A model generated the notes under the pieces. The model was given only the letters and a program-made list of their open reading frames with translations. It had not been told where the DNA came from and searched no databases. From NCBI RefSeq assembly GCF_002127325.2, contig NC_035447.2, forward strand, positions 32,060,642 through 32,124,641: a stretch of 64,000 nt of DNA. Reading direction: 5' to 3'. The stretch comes from Helianthus annuus (Eukaryota > Streptophyta > Magnoliopsida > Asterales > Asteraceae). Shown one piece after another: positions 1-12,046 of the stretch (within the stretch, counting starts at the first letter, position 1; every line of letters begins with the position of its first letter). The translations under genes were made by a program, and so were the position numbers.

Positions 1-692
1 ACGATAAACAATAATCTCATAGGAAAATGTAAGTGAAAATAGCATAGGCACCTGGTACATGAACATACTCATTTATAAGATCTCCATCTAAAGAAAATCT
101 TATATCCCTAGCCACCTCAACATTTATGCTCTAGGCATCCCACAAACTGGTAACCTGTCACGTTTTAAATCTCTAACCCATTCTGCATTTGATTTGGGGT
201 TGTTACAATCATGCTATGAGCATCATCAATCGTTGATTCTTTTTATTTTCTTCATGAAATGCTTGAGCGATGGAGCCATTCACAGTAGAGCTAATAGAAC
301 TTTTCTTTTTTATTTTGTTTTGCCTCCTTTTTGTAACATGATATCTTAAATTGTTCTAGTTGCCTGCAAAAATCAAGGTTTAAAATAATCAGAAAAAAGT
401 TAATCCTATAAACTCATTGTAATGATTAATCACTTTTTACGTAATCTAGGGTTAGCTTTTAAACAATCTAAGGGGTGTTTCGGCAGCTCTAACATCATAA
501 TACTCTCCACCTTATGGTGTCATTTATGCAATGTTTAATAGGTGATGATACTGAGCCATCTTTGTGGGATCTAATATGTGGTTTGACCCTACCCTATCCA
601 GCTTGTATCACCCGTAATCCAACCCCCCATTAAAATAAAATTGTGTGACTTAGCTTCTCCAATCGTGAGAAAAAAAACTCATTTAATACTAT
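1..692. other. AT-rich sequence, no gene recognised
   Basis: No coding region, terminal repeat or tandem repeat that I can support. The ABC transporter fragment that ends at 693 on the minus strand does not visibly continue into this stretch. Confidence 0.5.
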
Positions 693-770
693 TCAATTCA
701 ATGCGTACATCATGGGAGATGACCAGTATCCCCATATCCACCAACTCTTGACATCATCAACAGGAAAAAA
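693..770 (-). pseudogene. PDR-type (ABCG) ABC transporter fragment
   Basis: About 25 codons on the minus strand contain the run WWIWGYWSSPMMYALN. This is the very conserved motif of the last transmembrane domain of full-size plant ABCG/PDR transporters, which export terpenoids, hormones and drugs across the plasma membrane. The frame meets TGA right after the motif, where the family continues with an Asn-Glu-Phe-containing loop. The residues upstream do not match the family, and I see no ATP-binding domain anywhere in the window. It looks like a broken or captured exon fragment. The residue match is direct; the family is from recall. Confidence 0.5.
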
Positions 771-1773
771 AACAAATGCAGATAACAGCTTCAGTTGTGT
801 GACCCATAAATTATATAATAATATATCATAAAACAACTTACCTTTAATTTCCTGCTTCAGACGTGTGGCCTGCATTGGACAGTTGAGGTAACATGGTCTG
901 CTTCCACTGCCTATATTTTTTTTCCTGCTTCTGCTGCAGTTAATAATAATTCTTGTCCACGAACCAAGATTTCTAGAATTCTTGACTCTATAAAAAAACA
1001 CAGAAGAAATGTTGTACCTGCTAAATAAGTTATTAAGATTATATATTTTCGGTTAAAAAATATTATTCACAAAACATATAAAGATGAAATGTTGGGTTCT
1101 ATGAGGAGATTCACCTAAACCTATGTTGAATGTCCACTACGGATGGCGGTTAAGATTGATGCGCCGCAATTCAACATATCCGTTTCTCATACGCATTATT
1201 TCTTGAGCTAACTAATTTATTAGCAACCCCATAATAAATAGCTTCTTGGGTATGAAAATACTAACGCCGCATAATGATAATCGAATAATATCAATATTTG
1301 AATCAAGAATAAAAGATATATTTAAAAATAGATAGCATACCTGATGAATCTGGATGTAAGGCACGATATCCTTTGGACCAAAATCAGTTACTGGGAAAAG
1401 TAAAGAAAATCAATTTCTTTGGCATAAAAAATTGGGTTTTTCTAACTCTAGAAGTTTATTAAAACACCCGTATAGAGAAGATTTGGGTATAACATGACAA
1501 AGAAAAAAATCACATAAAAAAAATATCATACATGATCTTACAAAATAAAATGATTTTTATTATCATTAAACATGGATAACTTCATTTATCATTCAATCAA
1601 TATAATCAAGTTACGAACATCAGAAAACACAATAAAAATTTAGTACGAATTTCAAGCGCACCTGAAGAAGGTCAAATGCATTACAAAACTTGTTTTGATT
1701 GAGTTGGAGTCAAAATGGGCAGTGAAAGAATATGGTATGTTGAAAATATTTCTTGCAAGAATGCAATACTTGC
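771..1773. other. Intergenic, AT-rich, nothing recognised
   Basis: Read on both strands for protein motifs and terminal repeats; I support nothing here. Confidence 0.45.
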
Positions 1774-2189
1774 CTTGGTTTTAAAAAGCGCGCCCAGGCG
1801 CAAGGGGCAAGTACTCGCGCCTTTTGTTACTTGAGGCACGCTTTTTCCAAGAAGCGCCAAAAAAGTGCATTTGGGGGGGGGGAGGTTGGAGGTTTTTTGC
1901 CTGAGGCGCGCGCCTCATGTACCAAGGTTGTTTTTATGGTGTTTTTATGCAAACTGTTGTACCTTGGGTTTTTTTGGGTTGAACATGTAGGTAAAATCAT
2001 ATAAAAAACTCATTTATACCTATATTTTGGGTAGGGACTTATTTATAGCAAAAAAAACCTATGTGATATATATATATAAAATCATATAATCGTCTTGCGC
2101 ATCGGGTACGAAAGGCCTCCGCTTTTGCGCTTTGCACCTCGGTTATAAACCACATCGCTTTTGTGCGCTTCATGCTTTTTAAAACCAAG
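1774..2189. mobile_element. MITE-like element with GC-rich interior
   Basis: The ends are inverted copies: CTTGGTTTTAAAAAGCG at the left and its complement near 2172-2189. The flanks ATACTTGC (1766-1773) and ATACTTTG (from 2190) look like an imperfect 8-9 bp target duplication, which would fit a hAT or Mutator origin. The interior has unusual GCGC-rich stretches (gcgcgcccaggcgc, gaggcgcgcgcc) that stand out from the AT-rich surroundings. No transposase is encoded. It lies just downstream of the acyl-CoA oxidase fragment. Confidence 0.55.
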
Positions 2190-2323
2190 ATACTTTGCAT
2201 TAGCTGTGTTGTAAGCATTCACATAATGATGATGTAACCAAGGGTCGTATTCATAAGAAATGGAATTCTTCATTCAAAGAGACCAAAACCAACAATACGA
2301 TCACGGTAACCACACCAACTTAC

Positions 2324-2933
2324 TTTGCTTGATGTTAGAGTAGGACTGTGAACAACAAACTCATCTGTTTGGGGATCAAATGTTGCGGTTATTTCTAGAC
2401 CTTGCACATTTGATACATGACCAAGTTCAACTTGTGCATAACAGCAAACAATTTGCATTTTTTGAGCCAATAGCACCCATTTCTTTTTCTGTTCTTCAAT
2501 TCTTCAGTGCCTTGTCCTTCAATAGCCGGGATGAACATTCCCTAAAAATCAAAATACCAACAACCGGTAAACAGTAAACGCCACTAATACACCTCAACGC
2601 ACAATCTATTCTAATTGGAATAATACAGTTTAAGAAGAGATATAGAAATTACCCAATGAAGATCAGTGTAAGCAGGTTCATTAATATACAGTCACAACCG
2701 TTTACCCTCTTCTTTTGAGATAAACAAAAAGTGCATACTTAAGTCAAACATGATGAAACCGTGTTTGTTTAATTAAACCTGGTATCTTAATGCTGTTTTG
2801 CAGGTTAAAAGTGAAGATTACCAATCAGACGAAGATCAACAATCAGCTTCCATCCATGAGCAGCTTTTCTAAGAGTAATCTTGAGCAACTCTTTTCTACC
2901 CATCATAGGCCTTGTTGTAAACTTTTTGAAGGC
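2324..2933 (-). pseudogene. Peroxisomal acyl-CoA oxidase, three-exon remnant (ACX1-like)
   Basis: Three exon-like pieces read on the minus strand with plausible splice sites. Exon A (2933-2822) starts after TTTGCAG and contains GRKELLKITLRKAAH. Exon B (about 2690-2653) ends DLHW before GTAATT. Exon C (2541-2324) starts [14 protein letters not shown] after TTTTTAG, carries [20 protein letters not shown] and ends before GTAAGT. These are consecutive N-terminal parts of plant acyl-CoA oxidases, the flavoenzymes of the first step of peroxisomal beta-oxidation. Exon C has a one-base frameshift just after TEELK. The first exon and everything after the TSSK position are missing, so this is a truncated copy. 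The expected Gly-Ser-Asn loop reads VSN here. Confidence 0.7.
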
Positions 2934-4830
2934 CTGCAAACAATAAGACAAAATGTAAATACACATATAGAGAAGGTATATATGCAGAACAATATATATA
3001 GCGAGAACACACGGAACAGAATGAATCATTCGTTTTTTTGATCTTAAATACCCTAAGTATAAGCGATTAGGCTAAGCAGGAAATTTTTCTTTCAACACAA
3101 CATGAATCGAAAAGAATTGTTGAAGCACTAAAACACTCCTTCAAAACAAAGCCACTAAAACACTAATTTATTTACAGATTAACAAAACCACAATCAAACA
3201 CAATATGAAGAAAACGTACCAGATTTTATTTTGCTGGTCATCGCTTCTCCGGTTCATTTTAGCTTGAATGTCACGAACCGCCTTCACCAGCCACCTCTAG
3301 CCACCATTATATATCATCTTGCAATCCTTAATAGAACACCAACCTTCACTTATGGACCCACGGTTCATACACTTCAATTCAGCCCCAAAACACTCATTGT
3401 CGTCATCCTGTTATCATTAGGAACTTCAAACCCTAAATTGACCAAAACAATGCAGTTCTTAAAGGAGTAGTACCTTGAAGGCCACATAATTGTTCGTCTT
3501 ATTCATCAATTTCATAGAACAGGAGATCCGCTTCTTCAATTCAATAATGAAAAAAAAACGCATCACCGAATTCAAAGTGCGGTTATAAAATACTATCTGG
3601 AGTATATGATAATGTGAAGGATTCAAATATAAAATAATACCTAGAGTATACAATCTTCCCGAGAGATAATAGGTGGATCAGATGATGATGATGAATCAAT
3701 CTCCTGAGTCTTCTTATAGTAATATGATTTTTGTACCTGAAGCAAGAACTTTGGTACCCAATACACCAAAATACCTATGATGAGAATGTAAGACAGTTTG
3801 TAAAACTTTCTAAATAAATTTAGTTCACATATACTAATTTCAAATCCTCAGATTCTAAACCACTTTTGTAAGTTAAACAAAAGCCATTTACATTATTACA
3901 TATATACTTCAAATATCAATTTAAAAAGTAATCAGTTTAAACTAAGAATCAAGGAGATGAACACATTAAAGTTACCTTGACGTTGAAATCGTGAACAGAT
4001 TTGTGGGATTGTTGAGATATCTTTGGAGTGAGAGAAGAACAGGGGTGTCTGTAAAGAGGAAGAGTAGCCCTAATAAACAAAAATTCATTCAAACAAAGAA
4101 CAAATCAATAACATAACAACCATCAGACCTGATAAAACATTAAAAACACAAATACAATCATAGGAAAATAAGAATAAATACATTGACTTACCAGATGCTA
4201 ATGAAATTGGAAGAGATGGTGGTGGATTTGCTTGATCGGCGACGACCGAAATTAGGGTTTCTGGAATGTTATGGATTGAATCAATTAATTGCATAGGTTG
4301 ATGGATCAAAATAATTGAAGGAAGAAGAAAAAGAATCAGAGAAGAAAGGGAAAAAACCCTAATAATCTCGAAGCGTATGCGAGAAGAAGAAGAAGAATGG
4401 AAACAATGAACTGTTTCAAGCTTTAAATATGGATGGAACGTTGATGATCCGAATAACGTATCCGGATCCCGCTTCGGGTTTCACACGAGGGGAATGAAGG
4501 GTTTGCAAAAATGGCGGGAAAATGAGGTTTAGAGGTCATAGATGGGGGACATGTGTCCCCTAGGTATGGCTTTTATTAGATTATAAAGATATTGTTTTGG
4601 TATGTATGTATGAATATTGAATTTGATTTGAAAAAAAATAAAATAGATGATATGTCTTAACATCAATAAAATAATATCTTAGTTGACATCGAGCAGATGA
4701 TAAAAGAATTTATTCAACACCTTTTCATTTGAGTTTTATGATAATAACGAAAATGACAAACATTATACATTCTTCTCATTGTCTTCTCAAACTATTGTTG
4801 ATAATGATATGTTAAAGATGATGGTGTTAA
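2934..4830. other. Intergenic, AT-rich, nothing recognised
   Basis: Only short open frames without recognisable motifs. A purine-rich stretch at about 4316-4400 and a tract ending near 4450 resemble a plant 5' leader on the minus strand, but I cannot tie them to a gene. The missing first exon of the acyl-CoA oxidase was sought here and not found. Confidence 0.4.
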
Positions 4831-5130
4831 GGTTCAAATTAAAAACACTAGTTAACGTGAAAACTCAAAAACTAACTAAAATAGCCTAAAAAACATATCA
4901 ATTTTTTTTTACCAATTTTCGCTATTTTATGTATATAAAAAAAAATTTCAAAAAAAATAAAAAATTTTGTAGTGCACATGTGTATTACTACACATGTGCA
5001 TTACAATTTTTTTATATACAAAAACTAGTGATTTTTAATAAAAAAAATTGTAAAAAAAAAATTTGTGTGCTTTTTAGGCTTTTTAGTTAGTTTTCGAGTT
5101 TTCGCGTTAAAAGTGATTTTCATTTGAACC
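4831..5130. mobile_element. MITE-like inverted-repeat element, about 300 bp
   Basis: The two ends are long inverted repeats. GGTTCAAAT and then TTAACGTGAAAACTC on the left match the complement of GAGTTTTCGCGTTAA and ATTTGAACC on the right, with conserved AACTAACTAAAA inside. The centre holds a second palindrome, GCACATGTGTA/TACACATGTGC (4975-5001), so the strand can fold into a long hairpin. I see no clear target duplication and no coding sequence. Confidence 0.6.
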
Positions 5131-5890
5131 ATCCCTTTAAAAGGTAGTAATCATCTTACAAATTGATTATAATCTTACTAGGATTCTACCTCACTATGTT
5201 CATTAACGAATATCATATCATAATGAATTTATCAAAAACTCTTTTATCCTGCTCTCTCAAATCTAAAGGATAGGATTGGATTGATATAATCACTTAGGAT
5301 TGCAAAGAAAAAGAGAATTAGAAAAGTGGTTGATCCACGGTTGAGCTAGTAGACTGTCTGGTCCACCTTTCATTCTAAAAAATTAATTTGTTGTGAATAG
5401 TCCAAAAATGATTTTGCCTTTATGACAAGGCTTTAAAATTAGTGAAAATAAGACATATTCAAGTAGGATAAATGATGACCAAGAAAGAAAGAGACATAAG
5501 CTTTGGTATGTTAAGCATTTTTCATCAGAAACGAGCAAATAGTATCGGGTACCGATATTGAATCGTACCAGGCATATTTGGTACAAGTATCTACTTTTGG
5601 ATATTTTTAATACTAGTATCGGTTCGATACCAGTTGATATCGAGCTCACCATATTTTTGAGTGTGGTTTGGCTTTGTCTCTTACTACTTTAGTTAGAGCA
5701 ATGTCTCAGTCGTTTGTGTAAATGTGTAATCCACCATAGTTTCACCATCTGGATTATGAAATAATTTTTCTTGAGGAATTTATCATTCCACATCTACCAA
5801 ATAAAATTTATAAACCCATTTTTATTATAGGTGTACTGTTATTTATTTATTTTTATGTTTCTTAAAATTACTTTTGGTTTATAAAATATA
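5131..5890. other. Intergenic, AT-rich
   Basis: About 5540-5640 contains degenerate repeats of a TATCGG/CGATACC motif of a kind common in plant intergenic DNA. No gene seen. Confidence 0.4.
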
Positions 5891-6898
5891 CTAGGATATA
5901 ATCCCGTGTATTATACGAGATTAAATAAATAAACTTTATACACTAAATAATAAAACAATATATCTTTAAAAACTCATTTATTGTACGGGTTGAATAAATA
6001 TAATTATATATATTAAATAATAGAAAGTTGTATCTATAAGAACCATATTGTACGGGTTGAATAAATGTAATTTTATATACCAAATAAAAAAGTTATATCT
6101 TTAAAACCATGTGTATTACACGGGTTGAATAAATGTAATATTTTTTACCAAATAATAAAATAATACGTCTTTAAAAAACCTCATGTATTACACAGGTTGA
6201 ATAAATGTAATTTTATATACAAACAATAAAAAATTACATCTTTAAAAATATGCGCATTACACGGTTTGAATAAATGTAATTTTCTGTACCAAATAATAAA
6301 AAATATATATCCTTAAAAAACCCCGTGTATTGTACGAATTGAATAAATCTAATTTTATATATCAAATAATAAAAAGTTATATCTTAAAAAACCTCATGTG
6401 TTACATGGGTCGAGTAAATATAATTGTGTATAGTGAAAATGAAAATATTTAATATATTAATACAAAGTTTGGTTTTCGTGATAAAATAGATTATTCTGTT
6501 GCAAAATTTGTTAACGAAGTCTCAATAAATTTAACCCTTTATTTAAAACTCCGTCAATGTATAAATGGTAAATAATATTAGTTAATTTTATTTTAAGTTT
6601 TGTAAAATTTATTTGATACCAAACTAAACAAAACGTTCAAATATAATTAATTCAAATAAATAATATTATAAATGAGAAGGAGATAAAACTAAATAATAAT
6701 TATTCATAAGATATTAAACTAATAATATTTAGTAGGAGGGTTATCTATAATATAAGATATTAAATTAAATAATATTTAGTAGGAGAGTTATCTATAATTA
6801 ATTAGAAGAAATTAAATTAAAATAATAATTATCTATAAGAGATGACATAATATTATGACAAGTGTCCCTAAAGTGGTTTCTTTTATTATATAGTAAGA
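5891..6898 (-). mobile_element. Non-autonomous Helitron
   Basis: Read on the minus strand, the element starts TCTTACTATATAATAAAAG after an A. It ends CTAG followed by T, with a short hairpin of the CTCGT/ACGGG kind about 11 bases before the end. Start with TC, end with CTAG, 3' hairpin and insertion between A and T are the standard Helitron features. No Rep/helicase protein is encoded in its 1008 bp. The half nearest the 3' end is a tandem array, listed separately. Confidence 0.6.
5899..6425. repeat. Tandem array, about 8 units of 64-74 bp
   Basis: Each unit contains a variant of cccgtgtattacacgggttg, followed by aataaatgtaattttata and an A-rich spacer ending ctttaaaa. Units begin near 5900, 5973, 6040, 6105, 6177, 6247, 6320 and 6392. 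The core is a small palindrome (CCCGTGTAttaCACGGG) like that at the Helitron 3' end. Confidence 0.75.
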
Positions 6899-6918
6899 TT
6901 TATGAGTGATAATACTTT

Positions 6919-7034
6919 ATTCCAAATCCTCATTGCCTTTGACGATTAGGGTGCTTGGGGCGTATCACGGGTACGTATTCCAAATCCTCGTTGCCTTTGA
7001 TGATTAGGGTGCTTGGGCGTATCATGGGTACCCC
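6919..7034. repeat. Direct duplication of a 58-bp unit
   Basis: The unit at 6919-6976 (attccaaatcctcattgc ... gggtacgt) is repeated at 6977-7034 with three substitutions and a one-base deletion. It sits just outside the Helitron end. Confidence 0.75.
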
Positions 7035-7254
7035 TTGCGGGTATTGCGAGTACCCACGGTAACATTGCAGCCGCTAACTACCCGCTTGAATGTGGCTTCC
7101 TTCAAAGGGTAGAGTATCACGTGCACGGTGAGTGTGTGTTTGATATTTTTTGTGTTATTGGAATTGAATTTGGGACCAAAGTGAATTGTAATACACATCA
7201 AGCAAGTTAGGAAGTGTTGTAGTGCATGTTTGTTTGATTTATTATAATTCAAAG

Positions 7255-7330
7255 TGTACAGGCGGAGCCCGTAATCAAAGGAGGTTCCAAGGGACGGCAA
7301 CCCCTGACTGGGGTTCAGCTAAAAAGTGCC
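7255..7330. repeat. Dispersed repeat fragment shared with 43895-43985
   Basis: ggttccaagggacggcaacc and the following cctgactggggttcagct closely match ggtccaaggggcggcagccc and cctggctggggtcgagct near 43930. Both copies are followed by an AAAAGTGC-like stretch. The source element is not identified. Confidence 0.55.
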
Positions 7331-9823
7331 TTAGAAATTGCTTTACCAAATTAGAAATTTAATTTTCCTATTTTGGACACTGTTTTTGAAATAAAAAAAT
7401 AAGGGCATTTTTGGAGGCTTTTTATTTAAGAAAATGACATAACTGCCTAATGGCCGTTACCTATCCCTAACCCTGAAATTCATAATCAGTTTTTGGTTGT
7501 TTTTTCATCTGGTTCATACAAATTCACCACACATACTAGAGTTCGATTTATCAATCTAAGTTGTATTCGATTGAATTACTCGGGAGAACCACCGAAATAA
7601 TTTGATTTGAAAATGATCACACGTCTCTCAAATCATCTGTTGTTTACTATTGAATTATAAGTATTTACGAATGATGTTACATATGTCACATTATGTATAT
7701 TATGTATGAATGATTAATCGAATAACACCAAGTAATGATTGAATATATGTTGTTTCACATATATATAACGACTTCAAAATGATTCTCATTGATAAGATGC
7801 AAGATCGATCGATGTGCTCGTTATGGTCTACTAAAAACTAAGGTTAAACTAACCTAGACACTCTAATTAAAGTCTAGACACTCCTAACATTAGACCACAA
7901 GACAGGCAAATGTACCTATCAACTGTAGTAAAGCCTAATGGAAGTCCGAATATCGAACCTAAGAGACACTAGCAATGCCTAAACTAGACTTCAGTTACTA
8001 ACTAAGAAATTTGATTTATTTGAGACGAGGGATTTGTTTGTCTTAAACTAAACGAATTAAAACTAAAGATAACTTAAACTACCAGTTGTCAAATCGACCA
8101 GTTAAGTGAAATCAAGAATGAGAAAAGCACAACCCAGGTTTAGAATATTTGTAACTCTCACGTTTCTCTTGGCTATGGAAACTATGGTGGAACCAAGATC
8201 TTATAATACGTCAGACAAACTACCTACTGGATCCCTAATTATTCTCTAGGTGTGACCTAAAAGGAAATCCTAAGGGTCGTGTGATGTTTACTGGTTGGTC
8301 GGATTACATGTCAGTCTATCCAACAATACTAAAGTACCCACAAGGTAGATTACATGTCAATCTCACTATCTCAATACACCCTAAGATGCAAGGGGTAACC
8401 TAAGCACTCTTGATAAGACACGAGATAGTAAAAAATACGAAGAAATTTAGGGAAACCTCCTCTTAGAGCCTTTACACCTAAATACCTAACACCAAAGATA
8501 TCCCGACTATCTCTCACCTCTCAGCTATCAAGATAGGTAGAATACTTAGCTCCTCTAAACTCTCAGTCAATGATCCTACAGAAATGATGTCAATATACCA
8601 CAAACTAATCATAAACACACATTAAGCAACCTAATATGCATCTAAAATTGAAAGACATTCAACAAGACACATATGGAACAAATATTAATCATAAATCAGA
8701 TCTAAATACGCACATACATCAGATCAATTATAATTAAGTTCTTTACCTTAGCATTAGTCCATCAAAAAGAATACAAAACCAATAAATCAGCAAAAGTCAA
8801 CAAATATTCATCATAAACCTGAGTGGTATAAAGATTTAGCCAACATTTATGGTTGAAATCGGAAAACAAGTCAAAAGATTCAAAAAACATGAAGTCTAGA
8901 ATTCTGAATAAACAATAGGAATCAAAACACATGACTTAACAAGTTGCAAAGTAGTTGATCCTTGATCTTTAACAATGATTATTGATCCCAAACGCCTTCT
9001 CTATCTTGATATTGCCCAAAAGTGCTCTCTTTTTTGTTTAGAAGTAGGTTATCACAAATAGATTGGGCAAAAACGAATTTAAACATCGAATTAGGGTTGT
9101 TCACGATTCTGACGACCCTCTTGTGTCGCAAGGACTTTTCCTCTAGTTTTCGCGTAGCACGAGATCCAAAACAGTTACGGCCGGATATAACACTAGTTCT
9201 TCGCGACACTCTAAGAACATCAGATCCTGTACCTTTCATTTTCTTTCATGCCTCTTCCCATGTGCTCGTTTCTTCCTCGATTTCCAATCCTTTTGCACAC
9301 GAACACCTGCAAAAACATCCACAACTAAGTACAAGCTATAAACAACTAATTAAATGACTTAAAACGTATACAGTTACAAGGAAAAACATATGTATTTTGC
9401 AACACATCATTGACTAAGCGTGAAAATTAGAAATGTTACAGTCAACAAACACTGCGACTTACGAACTAGTTAAGATCAACCAAATAGAAAACTGTAACTA
9501 GATTCCAGATCCTTTTAACTGGATCCTTCTTGTAAGTAAGTAAGTAGCTCACACGTTTTACCAGTTATGTTATTAAGTTGTCTATTACATGTTAAGGTCT
9601 CAAGCCTTAGATTAATGGACCTCAATATAACCTAGAGAGAAAAGATATCAGATCTAGCATGCATAGCCTCATAGAAAGACCGACTCAACCACACAACTCA
9701 GCATAACAATCAATACGCAACATGCATTCATATACATGATAAGATTAAATCCATAACACACTACTAAAATCGTACTACATATATAAATCAAACATCAAAT
9801 CATTCAACAAATATTTGCATCTG
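7331..9823. other. Intergenic or degenerate repeat DNA
   Basis: No recognisable coding region. Overlapping open frames at 8979-9239 (minus) and 9022-9357 (plus) show no family motif. Much of 7800-9800 has the even base composition of an old LTR retrotransposon, but I found no domain or terminal repeat to prove it. Confidence 0.4.
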
Positions 9824-11235
9824 TGATGGAGAGTGTGAAACCTTAGTGTTAATGTGCGTATTTCGTGTGATTTATTACCATTTACGTGATTATATGCTTG
9901 GAATATGTTCACTACGTGTGGTTGTGATTTTATAGGTTAAACGCTTAATTCGGTTAAATTAGAACGCTTGGTGATGGAACGGAATAAGCAAGGATGTTTA
10001 TCACGATGCATTACATCATTCGGGACGTGTTCGGGTCGAGTGATAGCTTGAATGTGAAAGAAACGCGAAACCATGAAGTCTAGGGGTATGTTGGTCAATT
10101 ATTTATAGTTGAAATGCATGCAAAATGAAAGACCAAAAACATCCAGCCAAGCTGGAACGTAACCTACGGTGGACCTTGGGTAGCATATGGTTGAAGAGAA
10201 GAAAAGAAACAGAAAGTTGAAACCGTAACCTACGGTAATAACCGTAGGCTACGGTTGGAATTATATGGCAGCGCATGATTTGATCAAGTTGAAGGATAAT
10301 AGGATTTTGTGAAAACCCTAAGGATCCACGTGAACAATAGTCAACACAATCATTATCATTGGGGGCATTATTCTTATTTTTCTAAACCTAAGATATATCA
10401 TCACGTATTCAAGGGGTAGCCGCCATCATCATAGATCATATCATCTTTGGCGGCTGACATAGGATTTTGGGGAGATATCTTTGCGAACATTGGGACTCGC
10501 ACAACATTAATTCATCAGCCAAAAACATCACGTGGAGGGGAGGAGCCGCACACGTCATATCGATCATCTTATTTTGCATCATATCAAGCTCAAGATTATC
10601 GAAGATCAAGTTTGCGAGATGAGCGGTTAGTCTTTTTATGGTTTCCTCCAGATGGAGGTTTTTTGTAAGTTAATTGATACTATGTGTTTGCTACAATCGT
10701 TTTAACTTGGTGATCTAAGCATTCGATGCTTTTCACCATTGATTTGATTTATTGATTGTAAACAGTTACATTTATTTAAACCTTAATTTCTAAGCATTCA
10801 GTTCCCGAGAGTTCTAGTAATTGGGATATATTTGACATGGGGTTAGGGTTTATAAATTGTGATTGATAATCATTCGATAACCTCGCGTTATGTATTGACC
10901 GGAGTACTTAGTCGTTGGTTATCACAATTAATTAATCGAGTTTAATATCTATGTCTATGTAGGTTACGATTAAACACATAGTTGAAGTTAACTGCAAAAC
11001 CTGAAATCTAGAGGAACCATTTCTTTCCTATTGATTTAAACCTTAGTTTTTTTTATTTGTTAACTTAGACAATTCTCTTAAACAATCAAACTCTCGATTG
11101 ATTCTTACTTTTTATCATTAGTTAATTAATACTTAGCATAATAACACTTTCCACAATCCCCCCTTGGTTCGATATCCGACTTACTCTAGCTACTAGTTTA
11201 TTTCGGTTTTTGCATGTCACTAACGACATACATCA
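9824..11235. mobile_element. Probable solo LTR, 1.4 kb
   Basis: The stretch begins TGATGGAGAG and ends ACGACATACATCA. It is flanked by ATCTG (9819-9823) and ATCTA (11236-11240), a 5-bp duplication with one mismatch. The last 150 bases (cttggttcgatatccgactt followed by a stretch ending tttttgcatg) resemble the 3' part of Athila/Tat-type LTRs I know from plants. Around 10150-10260 it carries palindromic CCGTAACCTACGG-type motifs. There is no coding region and no second copy in the window. Confidence 0.5.
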
Positions 11236-11855
11236 ATCTAAACAGTTACAAAAACGTTTAGAGACAAGATAACTTTAAACAAAGAACCCGAGATAATAGA
11301 AATCACTATCCACAAGGTTAGATTTTCGATCTTCACGTCTTTTCACTTGTTTCTCATCCAAACAGCCTCTTAATAGCCATTATGTCCATTACAGATGTTA
11401 AAAGTCTCTTTTTAGGGTTTCCACAGCGTATGGTATTTATATGCGACATTTTTAGGGTTTTCGGTCGGCATACAACTCATATCCCTCTTATTGCATACGG
11501 GTCGTACTCTTATTGATTGGGCCACCATAGTGGTTTCTTGTCATCATTATGTCGGCTGCTAGTATGGGTCATACCTTCCAATGTGTGTACGGGTTGTACC
11601 CTGTTCGTTTCTCCTCTTATTCTCCCATTTTTACTCCTTGATGCTTTATTCATCCAAATCTTCTCTGTTTTTCATCAAAACATGCGAATCACTAAACTTT
11701 TAACATTAACTATATATTCCTATCAGATTTGTGGTAAACAAATACAAATATGGGGAATTTACACACGAAAACCATGTGTTACATAGAACACATCATGTGT
11801 AATTAATTAGGGGAATGAGGGCACTTGAAGGCAATGATGATAGTGTCCCTAATAC
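11236..11855. other. Intergenic, nothing recognised
   Basis: No gene or repeat that I can support. The sequence continues the type of DNA seen left of the solo LTR. Confidence 0.4.
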
Positions 11856-12046
11856 CATGGGCGAAGGATAGTGGGGGCGGGAGGGGGCGGCCGACCCTCC
11901 GAACTTTTCGCTCAGTAGTGGAGAGTATGTAGTTTTCGTATAGAAATTTTTGGGTATATACGTTTTCGACCCCCCGTTTTATAGAAATTTTTGGGTATAT
12001 ACGTTTTCGACCCCCCGGTCGGAAATCTCAAGCTTCGCCACTGGAG
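11856..12046. mobile_element. hAT-like MITE, 191 bp
   Basis: The right end, read inward, is CCAGTGGCGAAGCTTGAG, a typical hAT terminus. The left end CATGGGCGAAGGATAG is a diverged inverted match. The flanks CCTAATAC (11848-11855) and CCTAGTAC (12047-12054) form an 8-bp duplication with one mismatch, as expected for hAT. Inside, a 42-bp unit containing tatagaaatttttgggtata and ending in a C-run is directly duplicated. Confidence 0.6.

Noticed and set aside
5899..6425. Regularly spaced repeats that could suggest a CRISPR array
   Set aside because: Plant DNA, units repeat over their whole length with no unique spacers, and the array lies inside a Helitron.
9022..9357. 111-codon plus-strand frame and its minus-strand overlap
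   Set aside because: No family motif, overlapping frames on both strands, surrounded by repeat-like DNA.
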